Assembly: GCA_003161495.1 (NCBI GenBank)
Contig: PMOP01000104.1
Location: 206-8,054 of the forward strand
Length of the DNA stretch: 7,849 nucleotides
Origin: Acidobacteriota bacterium
GTDB taxonomy: Bacteria > Acidobacteriota > Terriglobia > Acidiferrales > UBA7541
Direction: 5' to 3'
Below are positions 1 to 6,185 of this stretch, piece after piece. Positions within the stretch are counted from its first letter, which is position 1; every line of letters starts with the position of its first letter. Below the pieces are notes generated by a model. That model did not search any database. It saw only the letters and a list, made by a program, of their open reading frames with translations, and had not been told where the DNA came from. Both the position numbers and the translations under genes were made by a program.

Positions 1-1086
1 GACCCGACGGCGCCCGACCTGCACCTCGGCCACACCGTGGTGCTGCGCAAGCTGAAACATTTTCAGGATTTGGGCCATACCGCGATTTTTCTGGTCGGCG
101 ATTTCACGGCGATGGTCGGCGATCCCACCGGACAGTCCGAGACGCGCCCGCCGCTGACGCGCGAGCAGGTGGACGCGAACGCCAAGACGTACCTCCAGCA
201 GGTCTACAAGATCCTGAACCGCGAAAGCACCGAGGTGCGCTACAACAGCGAGTGGCTCGGAAAACTATCGGGACACGATATGATTCACCTGTGCGCCCAC
301 TATCGCCTGGCGCGCATGCTGGAGCGCGAGGATTTCCGCTCGCGCCTCGCCGGCAATCTGCCCATCGCCATTCACGAGCTGCTCTACCCGCTCCTGCAGG
401 CCTACGATTCGGTCGCGCTCCAGGCTGACGTCGAGCTCGGCGCCACCGAGCAAAAATTCAATCTCCTCGTCGGCCGCGAAATCCAGCGCGAGTACGGCCA
501 GACTTCACAGGTGGCACTGACCATGCCGATCCTCGTCGGCCTGGACGGCCAGCGCAAAATGTCGAAATCCCTGGGCAATTACGTGGGCATCAGCGAAGCG
601 CCTTCGGACATGTTCGGCAAGCTAATGTCGCTTTCGGACGCAATGATGTGGCCGTACTTTGATCTCGTGACCGATCAGACGCCTGAACAAATCACGGCGC
701 TCGCGGACGAAGTGAAATCAGGCGCGAAGCATCCGATGGACGTAAAAATGTCTCTGGCAAAAGAAATCATCGCTGGATTTCACGGCGAAGCCGCGGCTGA
801 AAAAGCCGCCGCGGAATTTCAGCGCGTCTTCCGCGATCGCGAAGCCCCGGACGAGGCACCGGAGCGAAAAGTTTCGCGCGGGCCGGCAAAGCGCCTTACG
901 GCATTCCTGGTCGAGCAGGGTCTAGCTCCTTCGCGCAGCGAAGCGGACCGCCTGGTGAAGCAAGGCGGCGTGGAACTCGACGGCGCGCGCATTTCCGACG
1001 TGAAGCACGAAGTGGATTTTGCCAATCCGCGAGAATTTCTTCTGCGCGCAGGGAAAAAGAAATTCCTGCGTATCGTCGTGCAATAA
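1..1086 (+). CDS. tyrS: Tyrosyl-tRNA synthetase, 5'-truncated by the window edge
   Basis: This cytoplasmic class I aminoacyl-tRNA synthetase activates tyrosine with ATP and charges tRNA-Tyr. The reading frame is open to base 1, so the true start is upstream. The first methionine-capable codon (GTG at 37) cannot be the start, because the HIGH-type motif HLGH lies before it at bases 22-33. The second ATP-binding motif, KMSKS, is at 556-570. Between them are the conserved stretches [16 protein letters not shown] (about 271-318) and [14 protein letters not shown] (about 427-468). The last 60-65 residues, from about base 890, form an S4 RNA-binding domain. KMSKS rather than KFGKT, together with the [11 protein letters not shown] stretch, places it in the TyrS2/TyrRZ type. 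The window holds 361 residues. The family is about 400-420 residues, so roughly 40-60 are missing at the N-terminus. It ends with TAA and has a 200-base gap after it, so it is probably the last gene of its transcript. Confidence 0.97.
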   Translation, partial: DPTAPDLHLGHTVVLRKLKHFQDLGHTAIFLVGDFTAMVGDPTGQSETRPPLTREQVDANAKTYLQQVYKILNRESTEVRYNSEWLGKLSGHDMIHLCAHYRLARMLEREDFRSRLAGNLPIAIHELLYPLLQAYDSVALQADVELGATEQKFNLLVGREIQREYGQTSQVALTMPILVGLDGQRKMSKSLGNYVGISEAPSDMFGKLMSLSDAMMWPYFDLVTDQTPEQITALADEVKSGAKHPMDVKMSLAKEIIAGFHGEAAAEKAAAEFQRVFRDREAPDEAPERKVSRGPAKRLTAFLVEQGLAPSRSEADRLVKQGGVELDGARISDVKHEVDFANPREFLLRAGKKKFLRIVVQ

Positions 1087-1153
1087 TTGGTTAGCGCCCA
1101 ACAAGCGCACCCTGCAAGATAGCCACACTCCCAAAAGAGGAATTATCCCGCAT

Positions 1154-1188
1154 GCGGAAGAATGTACCGTTGCGGTGCACATTTCCGC
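1154..1188 (+). other. Interrupted hairpin downstream of tyrS
   Basis: An imperfect inverted repeat could fold as GCGGAA, a GA bulge, ATGT, ACCG, a TTG loop, CGGT, a GC bulge, ACAT, TTCCGC. That is 14 base pairs with one two-base bulge on each arm. It starts 67 bases after the tyrS stop and ends about 50 bases before the first possible start of the next gene. No run of T follows, so it does not look like a classical intrinsic terminator. It could reduce read-through, stabilise the tyrS mRNA 3' end, or be part of an untranslated leader. Confidence 0.45.
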
Positions 1189-1205
1189 CAAATCGAGCTA
1201 TTTCC

Positions 1206-1234
1206 TTGACGCAATAAAATACCGGAGCATACAG
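1206..1234 (+). promoter_or_regulatory. Weak sigma-70-type promoter candidate for the Wzz-like gene
   Basis: TTGACG at 1206-1211 matches the -35 consensus at five of six positions. Sixteen bases later CATACA (1228-1233), or in the next register ATACAG, gives only a poor -10 match. If used, transcription would begin near 1240, leaving a leader of about 45 bases before the ATG at 1287. The call rests mainly on the good -35 box and its position in the gap after tyrS. Confidence 0.25.
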
Positions 1235-1239
1235 TCGGC

Positions 1240-1302
1240 ATGAAGAATGACAACTACGTAACTGTACTTCCCTGGTTTATTCGGATATGGGAGCACTGCT
1301 AA
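1240..1302 (+). other. 20-codon open frame overlapping the start of the Wzz-like gene
   Basis: ATG at 1240 opens a short frame reading MKNDNYVTVLPWFIRIWEHC and stopping at TAA 1300-1302. That is 16 bases past the ATG of the next gene, which lies in a different frame. A GGAG at 1224-1227 lies 12 bases before it, farther than usual for a ribosome site. The aromatic, basic peptide resembles the membrane-proximal N-terminus of a Wzz-type protein. It may therefore be the original N-terminus separated by a frameshift, a leader frame coupled to the gene at 1287, or chance. The sequence alone does not decide. Confidence 0.25.
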
Positions 1303-2591
1303 CACGGCCCCTCTGGAACGAACGGCGATTTCTTTTGGAAATTACTCTCTGCAGTCTTCTTTACTCCACGCTAATCGCGATGGTGCTTCCGGAGAGATAC
1401 GAATCTGAGGCGAGCTTCATAACGCCCGGAGTTATGGATTCCAGCGCGTTATATATCGATCTGCTGCAAAGCCGCACTGTGCAAGACCGCCTCATCGAAC
1501 GATTTGACCTTAGAAAGATCTATGGCGATCGCCTTTGGGAGGATGCACGAAAAGATCTGGAAAAACACTCGGAGATCGCCGCGGATCGCAAAAACGGAAT
1601 CATCACCATTCGAGCGTGGGACGGGGATCCCCAACGCGCAGCCCTTCTGGTTCAAGGCCGGATGGACGAACTGAATCTATTCATCCAGCGGATGGATGCA
1701 AGTTCGGCGCATAGCGAACGAGTTTTTCTGGAGGCGAGGCTTGTAAACGCCCGGCAGGATTTGGAGTCGGCGCAAAAGGAATTAAGTAAATATGCAAGCG
1801 ACAATCTGATCGGCGACATGGATGACCAGGAACGAGTGATCATCAATACTCTCGGCAAGGACGAGGGTAAATTGACTGTCGAGCAAGAGGAGTTCGTAGG
1901 CCAGGAAAGCATATACACGGATGAAGGCGCGAAAAATCGCGCCACGCAATCCAGGGCGGAAAGTCAGGATAGCTCCATACTCAATTTTGCCAGCGGCATA
2001 CAGAGAAAATTGACAGCCGACCAAGCAGCACTCGCGGGCCTGAAAGAAAGTTACACCGCCGCCAACGTACAGGTTCGAGCTTCACAAGCCGGGGTGGCCC
2101 AACTCCAATGGGAATTGGCAAAACTCGTTGGCAAATCCAATCCGCCAACTCCCGCAAAACAGTTTCCACAATCGCTGTTCCCATCCCTGCGGCAGATTCC
2201 GGTGGTCGAAGCCGGCTACGCCGATGCGCTTCGCCCCGCAGCAGTTGAAGAGGCGGTATTCGATGCTCTAACTCAAGAAAACGAGCGCGCCAAAATGGAG
2301 GAAGTGAGAAATACCCGGACCATCCAGGTTTTGGATCCTCCAAGTATGTCCGAAAATAAATCCTGGCCATTCCGCCTTTGGGTCATTTTCCTAAGCACCA
2401 TCAGCTTTTTTTCTCTGGCGGTCGCTTGGATTTTTGGCACTATGCGCTGGCAGCGTTGGCCGGAAGACCCGCAGAAAATGTTCGCCATCGAGGCTTTCCA
2501 GACCGTTGGAATGTATTTCCACCTCGGCATGAAGAAGCGGAGTATTTGCCACGAGGACGTGAAGGTTGCGACCTTTGTCCACCTTGAATAA
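1287..2591 (+). CDS. Wzz/GumC-like polysaccharide chain-length or export protein
   Basis: This is probably a polysaccharide co-polymerase of the inner membrane, which sets chain length or helps export of a surface polysaccharide. It has 434 residues. A first membrane segment at about 17-34 is followed by the family-typical ERYESEASF. The periplasmic part is helical, with coiled-coil-like stretches at about 143-172 and 236-282. A GNVR-type segment (about 308-350) ends in QVLDPP, and a second membrane segment lies at about 363-385. No Walker A motif or tyrosine-rich tail follows, so no BY-kinase domain is attached. An acidic, polar stretch at about 178-230 looks like an insertion. The start is uncertain: ATG 1287 has no clear ribosome site, and the frame is open upstream only to 1251 without another ATG, GTG or TTG. 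The gene stands alone between tyrS and zapA, with no glycosyltransferase or Wza-like gene in view. Which polysaccharide it serves is unknown. Confidence 0.75.
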   Translation: MGALLTRPLWNERRFLLEITLCSLLYSTLIAMVLPERYESEASFITPGVMDSSALYIDLLQSRTVQDRLIERFDLRKIYGDRLWEDARKDLEKHSEIAADRKNGIITIRAWDGDPQRAALLVQGRMDELNLFIQRMDASSAHSERVFLEARLVNARQDLESAQKELSKYASDNLIGDMDDQERVIINTLGKDEGKLTVEQEEFVGQESIYTDEGAKNRATQSRAESQDSSILNFASGIQRKLTADQAALAGLKESYTAANVQVRASQAGVAQLQWELAKLVGKSNPPTPAKQFPQSLFPSLRQIPVVEAGYADALRPAAVEEAVFDALTQENERAKMEEVRNTRTIQVLDPPSMSENKSWPFRLWVIFLSTISFFSLAVAWIFGTMRWQRWPEDPQKMFAIEAFQTVGMYFHLGMKKRSICHEDVKVATFVHLE

Positions 2592-2702
2592 TTCCTTCCA
2601 ACACGGCTCACTGTACCTGCCTTCCACTTTCGCATAGGACGCATTGGTGCGACAAAACAAATGCAAATTGAACTGGAGGAGAATTTTTCTGTTGGAACGA
2701 GC

Positions 2703-2731
2703 TTGCTACGAGCGCCGGAACAGAACAAAAT
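2703..2731 (+). promoter_or_regulatory. Candidate promoter for zapA
   Basis: TTGCTA (2703-2708) and CAAAAT (2726-2731) are separated by 17 bases, and each matches four of six consensus positions. Initiation would fall near 2738, leaving a leader of about 20 bases that holds the ribosome site. The rest of the 2592-2758 gap shows no convincing gene or strong terminator. A small CGCA-TTGG-TGCG hairpin near 2640-2651 is too short to interpret. Confidence 0.3.
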
Positions 2732-2744
2732 AGGCGCGTCCAGC

Positions 2745-2750
2745 AGGGAG
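2745..2750 (+). promoter_or_regulatory. Ribosome binding site of zapA
   Basis: AGGGAG lies eight bases before the ATG at 2759. It supports that start over other codons in the frame. Confidence 0.7.
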
Positions 2751-2758
2751 CGTACGGA

Positions 2759-3049
2759 ATGTCAAATCGCGTGAAAGTGGAAATTTTCGGGCAGAGCTAC
2801 TCGTTGGGCGGTGATCTGGACGAGGCCTACGTCCAGAAACTGGCGCGCTACGTGGACGAAAAAATGCGGGCGGTAGGCGAAGCGACGCAAACGGTGGACA
2901 CCGTCCGGGTTGCCGTGCTCGCGGCTATGGCGATTGCCGACGAGCTTCATTCGGGGCAGCAGGACACCAGCCATCGTGACGACGCATTGCGCGAGCGCGC
3001 CCAGCAATGCCTCACCATCCTCGAACGAGCACTCAAGCAGACGGCGTAG
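2759..3049 (+). CDS. zapA: Cell division protein ZapA
   Basis: ZapA is a small cytoplasmic protein that binds FtsZ and promotes bundling of its filaments in the division ring. The 96 residues fit the family's length of about 100. The N-terminal half shows the usual pattern: VKVEIFGQSYSL (about 5-16), then the helix DEAYVQKLARYVDEKMR (about 21-37). The segment VDTVRVAVLAAMAIADEL (about 46-63) is the most conserved part of the family. The remaining residues (about 64-95) are helical and charged, consistent with the dimer/tetramer-forming coiled coil. AGGGAG before the ATG fixes the start. It does not have pheT or rny as an immediate neighbour, common companions in other genomes. The TAG stop at 3047-3049 lies within the left arm of a long inverted repeat, so the repeat supplies the end of this gene. 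Confidence 0.92.
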   Translation: MSNRVKVEIFGQSYSLGGDLDEAYVQKLARYVDEKMRAVGEATQTVDTVRVAVLAAMAIADELHSGQQDTSHRDDALRERAQQCLTILERALKQTA

Positions 3050-3128
3050 GACGGGCTTCAGCCTGTCGCATTTACATGTTTGCGCTTGAGCTGCAAAACG
3101 AAAACCGACAGGCTGAAGCCCGTCCTAC
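3046..3128. repeat. Perfect 23-bp inverted repeat, REP/MITE-like, with possible terminator function
   Basis: The left arm (3046-3068) and right arm (3106-3128) are perfectly complementary over 23 base pairs, built round GGACGGGCTTCAGCCTGTC and its complement. The 37-base centre (3069-3105) can form its own small hairpin, TTTGC (3079-3083) with GCAAA (3093-3097). The outermost bases of the left arm include the zapA stop codon. No T-run follows. In RNA this would be a very stable stem that could stop transcription or protect the zapA 3' end. Arms of this GGCTTCAGCC type recall dispersed palindromic repeats I associate with acidobacterial genomes. That link is from memory, and no second copy lies in this window. 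Confidence 0.85.
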
Positions 3129-3170
3129 TAACCCCTCCGTTACCTTTCAGGCTCGCGCAACGGGCAACGC

Positions 3171-3199
3171 TTTACGTACGTCCAACATCCAGTTAATAT
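3171..3199 (+). promoter_or_regulatory. Candidate promoter for the small Cys/His protein and perhaps the efflux operon
   Basis: TTTACG (3171-3176) and TAATAT (3194-3199) are spaced by exactly 17 bases, and each matches four of six sigma-70 consensus positions. Initiation would fall near 3206, about 36 bases before the GTG at 3242. The site lies between the long inverted repeat and the first gene of the metal region, where a promoter would be expected. Confidence 0.33.
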
Positions 3200-3241
3200 T
3201 CAAGAGGTTCATTTCCCGGCTTAGACCGGCCAAAACGCACC

Positions 3242-3520
3242 GTGCAAAAGACGATTCGAATACTCGGGGTTTCGCTGGCGCTTATCGTCCTGCTGGTCTT
3301 TGCCACGGGTGTGGTCAGCGATTGGAATCACCAGGGCTCGAACGACGACGCGCGCTGCCCCTACTGCCACCTGGGCCACCAGACCCCGGCGCAGTTAGTC
3401 GTCGCGCCGTCCGTATCCATGCTGAAGCCGGTTGCTTCGTTGCCGCTGCCGCAAGACGCGGTGTTGGCCACGGGACCAGTTTTTTCCCAGACCTCGCCTC
3501 GCGCTCCTCCCTCTGCCTGA
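3242..3520 (+). CDS. Small membrane-anchored or secreted Cys/His-motif protein (DUF2946-like)
   Basis: The function is not known. The 92-residue product begins with a short basic end and a hydrophobic segment (about 7-26) that could be a signal peptide or a membrane anchor. Beyond it the protein should face the periplasm. The notable part is a ligand cluster: His30, Cys39, Cys42, His43 and His46, in the context CPYCHLGHQ. The rest is rich in Ala, Pro, Val and Ser and ends in RAPPSA. A CPxC motif after a signal segment, plus a terminal RAPP/RGPP, recalls DUF2946 proteins, which often lie near copper or other metal genes. CPYCH also fits the c-type haem motif CxxCH, but the protein is otherwise unlike a cytochrome. 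GTG 3242 is the only likely start, as the frame opens at 3197 and offers no ATG; no clear ribosome site precedes it. It lies 142 bases before the efflux genes, suggesting a metal-binding or sensing accessory role. Confidence 0.65.
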   Translation: MQKTIRILGVSLALIVLLVFATGVVSDWNHQGSNDDARCPYCHLGHQTPAQLVVAPSVSMLKPVASLPLPQDAVLATGPVFSQTSPRAPPSA

Positions 3521-3532
3521 TCCGCTTTCCCC

Positions 3533-3554
3533 AGCGCTTTTTCTTCGAAGCGCT
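3533..3554. other. Short hairpin between the small protein gene and the efflux operon
   Basis: AGCGCTT (3533-3539) and AAGCGCT (3548-3554) form a 7-bp stem with an 8-base loop, beginning 13 bases after the small gene's stop. The following bases are not a T-run, so termination would be inefficient at best. It may partly separate expression of the small gene from the pump genes or serve as an mRNA end. The rest of the 3521-3662 gap shows only a loose CTCTCG (3584-3589)/CGAGAG (3628-3633) pair and no convincing promoter. Confidence 0.35.
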
Positions 3555-3650
3555 ATTCGTCTCTGAATTCAACTAAATCGGACCTCTCGATTTTTTCCGG
3601 CGCTCCCATAATTCTGGAGTACCAAAGCGAGAGATTCGAATGTTCCCTGC

Positions 3651-3657
3651 AGGAGAG
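3651..3657 (+). promoter_or_regulatory. Ribosome binding site of the outer-membrane efflux gene
   Basis: AGGAGAG lies five bases before the ATG at 3663, with the core AGGAG seven bases away. This favours ATG 3663 over the in-frame ATG at 3669, which is 13 bases from the core. Confidence 0.75.
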
Positions 3658-3662
3658 AAACA

Positions 3663-4973
3663 ATGCACATGAAGTCCAGGGCCCGAACCGCATGGCCCCT
3701 CATCGTCTTCGGGATTTTGGGATTGTTCGCTCCGACACGCGCCGCTGGGCAGGCGGGCGCTCCAGCCGCGCCGCAAAATCCGCCGGCTCGCGTCACGCTG
3801 GACCAGGCCATCGACATGGCGCTCAAGCACAACCATTCCTTGCAGGCGGCACGCACCATGATCCTGCAAAATCAGGCGCTGGAGATCACGGCCAATTTGA
3901 GGCCCAATCCCACGCTAAGCGGCGACACGCAATTTCTGCCGCTTTTTAATCCAAACGACTTCACGACGACGTATCTGAACAATAACGCGCAGTTCGATCT
4001 GGGCGTCGGCTACCTGTTCGAGCGCGGACAGAAGCGCCAGCACCGCTTGCAGGCGGCGAAGGATCAGACCGCGGTAACGACAGCGCAGGTTGGCGACAAT
4101 GAACGGACGCTGACATTTAACGTCGCCTCGCAGTTCATCGCCGCGCTTCTGGCGCAAGCGAATGTGGAACTGGCCGACACGGATCTAAAGAGTTTTCAAC
4201 AGACCGTGGACATCGGCGAGGAGCAAACCAAGGCAGGCGCGATGAGCGAAGGCGACTTGCTGAAAATCAAATTGCAGATGCTGCAATTCCAGACAGACGT
4301 TTCGGCGGCAAAACTGGCTCGGGTCCAGGCGATGGCCAGTTTGCGGCAATTGCTGGGATACGAATCCGTGCCTGAAAGCTATGAAGTCATCGGCGACCTC
4401 GAATACGTTCCGGTAAAACTTGGGAAGGACGATCTGAAGGCTTTGGCGCTCCGGCAGCGCCCGGATGTGCGAGCTGCACAGTTGGGAGTTACGGCAGCGG
4501 AAAGCCAGCTAAGTTTGGCGCAAGCCAACGGCAAACGTGACGTAACCGCAAGCGTAAATTACTCGCACGTCGGCGACACGAATGGAGTTTCGATTTTCGG
4601 AAGCATCGAGCTCCCTATCTTCGACCGCAATCAGGGCGAAATTGCCCGCACGCGGTACGCCGTCGGACAGTCGCAGGAGCTTTCGAGCGAACAGGCCTCG
4701 CTCGCTCTGACAGATGTGGAAAATTCCTACGAGGCGCTGCACACGAACGACGAAGTCGTGCAGCTCTACCAGTCCGGCTATTTAAAAGATTCCCAGGATT
4801 CCAGGGACATCAGCCAGTACGCCTACCAACGCGGTGCCGCCAGCTTGCTTGATTTTCTCGACGCGGAGAGAAGCTATCGCGCAACGCAGCTTGCCTACCG
4901 GCAGGCACTCGCCAGCTACATGACCTCGCTCGAGCAACTGCGGCAGGCCGTGGGCACCAGGAGCTTGCCATGA
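3663..4973 (+). CDS. czcC: Outer-membrane efflux channel of a CzcCBA-like pump (TolC/OEP family)
   Basis: This is the outer-membrane channel of the tripartite pump; trimers form a barrel and a long periplasmic helical tunnel. The protein has 436 residues, typical of the family. A signal peptide (about 1-28) ends near TRAAGQA. The protein contains no cysteine, so unlike some CusC relatives it is not a lipoprotein. Two OEP repeats follow, at about 45-240 and 255-430. The first starts with VTLDQAIDMALKHNHSLQAA and carries TFNVASQFIAALLAQANVELA. The second has RQRPDVRAAQLGVTAAESQL, then SIELPIFDRNQGEIARTRY, a stretch characteristic of CzcC-like members, and ends with SLLDFLDAERSYRATQLAYR. Its stop overlaps the next gene's start as ATGA, a sign of translational coupling. 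The czc name reflects family resemblance; the transported ion is not shown by this protein. Confidence 0.9.
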   Translation: MHMKSRARTAWPLIVFGILGLFAPTRAAGQAGAPAAPQNPPARVTLDQAIDMALKHNHSLQAARTMILQNQALEITANLRPNPTLSGDTQFLPLFNPNDFTTTYLNNNAQFDLGVGYLFERGQKRQHRLQAAKDQTAVTTAQVGDNERTLTFNVASQFIAALLAQANVELADTDLKSFQQTVDIGEEQTKAGAMSEGDLLKIKLQMLQFQTDVSAAKLARVQAMASLRQLLGYESVPESYEVIGDLEYVPVKLGKDDLKALALRQRPDVRAAQLGVTAAESQLSLAQANGKRDVTASVNYSHVGDTNGVSIFGSIELPIFDRNQGEIARTRYAVGQSQELSSEQASLALTDVENSYEALHTNDEVVQLYQSGYLKDSQDSRDISQYAYQRGAASLLDFLDAERSYRATQLAYRQALASYMTSLEQLRQAVGTRSLP

Positions 4974-6166
4974 AAATAAGCGATACGCGCCGGATTCAAA
5001 AAATACGAACAGAATATTCAGCCATCCTCGGCGCAACGCTAGCCGTGGTCTTGGCGCTGGCAGGATGCGGAGCTACGGGCGATCAGGCAAGCAAGATGAC
5101 TTCCTTCTCGACCACCGAAAGCGCGGAGAGCAAGGCGGAATTATTCACGCTGCCTGCCGACCAGATGGCGCATATCCAGGTTTTCACGGTCGCTCAGATG
5201 TCCGTGGTGCGCACGCTGCGCCTCTCGGGCGTGGTCGCGTACAACGCGTTCCTCACAACACCCGTGATCTCGCAAGTAGGAGGCCCGGTAAGCCGCATCC
5301 TGGTTACACCGGGCCAGCAGGTGACGCAGGGCCAGCCTATGCTTTACGTCGCCAGCCCTGATTATTCACTGCTGCGATCGGCGTACGTCAAAGCGCGCGA
5401 CGCTTTTCAACTGGCGGACAAGTTTTACAAACGCGACCAGGATCTGTACGCGCATAAAGCCATCGCGGAAGCCGACCTCGAGCAGGCCGAATCGACACGC
5501 GCGCAGGCCGAGGCCGATCTGCAATCCAGCGAACAGGCCATCCGGATTCTTGGAATATCCAACCCGGATGATTTGGTAACCAAGCCGGCTTCTTCGGAAA
5601 TTGCGCTGCTTGCTCCATTGGCGGGCGAAGTGGTGGAGCGCCTGTGCTCGCCGGGGCAACTGCTGGCGGCCGGAGGAACGCAGTGTTTCACGCTTTCAAA
5701 AATGAGCAGCGTGTGGGTACTCGTCAATATTTACCAGAATGACTTGGCGTACGTGCACGTAGGGGACGAAGTGACCATCGATAACGATGCGTACCCCGGC
5801 GAAGTGCGGGGAAAAATTCAATACATCGCGCCGGCTCTCGATCCAACGACGCGAACGCTGCAGGCGCGCATTGAAGCTTCCAATCCCGGCGAGCGCCTGA
5901 AAAAAGACATGTACGTGAGCGCGCAAGTTCGCGCGGGCGTAATTCCAAACGCCTTGATGATTCCCGACGCCGCCGTTCTGCGCGACACCGAAAACATGCC
6001 GTACGTGTACATACAAACCGGTAACAACCAATTTGCAAGGCGCATGGTGACGCTCGGGGAAACACAGGCCGGGCAGACACAAATCACGGCGGGACTGAAA
6101 GCGGGCGACAAAATCGTGGGAGACGGCAGCTTGTTCTTGCAATTTCAGAATTCGCTCCAACGCTGA
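4970..6166 (+). CDS. czcB: Periplasmic adaptor lipoprotein of a CzcCBA-like pump (membrane fusion protein)
   Basis: The adaptor links the inner-membrane permease to the outer-membrane channel. Its 398 residues begin with a basic end and a hydrophobic segment ending in the lipobox LAGC (30-33), so Cys33 should be lipidated. Gly follows at +2. The domain order is that of the RND-type family. The first half of the lipoyl-like domain is GGPVSRILVTPGQQVTQGQP (104-123). A helical hairpin runs about 131-195. The second lipoyl half (about 208-245) contains APLAGEVVERLCSPGQLL. A beta-barrel follows at about 246-322 and a membrane-proximal domain at about 325-395 (IPDAAVLRD onward). There is no His- or Met-rich N-terminal metal-binding stretch, unlike some CzcB and CusB proteins. 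Two cysteines in the second lipoyl half (226, 239) are unusual but may be incidental. The ATGA overlap with czcC fixes the start. Confidence 0.9.
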   Translation: MKISDTRRIQKIRTEYSAILGATLAVVLALAGCGATGDQASKMTSFSTTESAESKAELFTLPADQMAHIQVFTVAQMSVVRTLRLSGVVAYNAFLTTPVISQVGGPVSRILVTPGQQVTQGQPMLYVASPDYSLLRSAYVKARDAFQLADKFYKRDQDLYAHKAIAEADLEQAESTRAQAEADLQSSEQAIRILGISNPDDLVTKPASSEIALLAPLAGEVVERLCSPGQLLAAGGTQCFTLSKMSSVWVLVNIYQNDLAYVHVGDEVTIDNDAYPGEVRGKIQYIAPALDPTTRTLQARIEASNPGERLKKDMYVSAQVRAGVIPNALMIPDAAVLRDTENMPYVYIQTGNNQFARRMVTLGETQAGQTQITAGLKAGDKIVGDGSLFLQFQNSLQR

Positions 6167-6185
6167 GCCGGGGGCACACGCCACA

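Noticed and set aside
1019..1243. 74-codon + strand frame across the end of tyrS and the following gap
   Set aside because: It starts within the tyrS S4 domain in another frame and has no ribosome site, signal or domain-like pattern.
2273..2728. 151-codon minus-strand frame across the end of the Wzz-like gene and the gap before zapA
   Set aside because: Most of it is antisense to the second membrane helix and GNVR part of the Wzz-like gene. The product is a low-order mix without recognisable motifs.
2661..2774. 37-codon frame starting MQIELEENFSV and overlapping the zapA start
   Set aside because: The first residues vaguely recall the start of an SRPBCC-type protein, but the resemblance is lost after about ten residues. 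There is no ribosome site, and it ends inside zapA.
3050..3241. Possible 6S RNA downstream of zapA, as seen in many proteobacteria
   Set aside because: The main structure is a perfect palindrome with a short centre. The long, interrupted stem and central bubble of 6S RNA are not recognisable here.
3007..3576. 189-codon + strand frame spanning the end of zapA, the inverted repeat and the small gene
   Set aside because: It runs through the palindrome and overlaps two better-supported genes in other frames. It shows no domain pattern, so it is a chance open frame.
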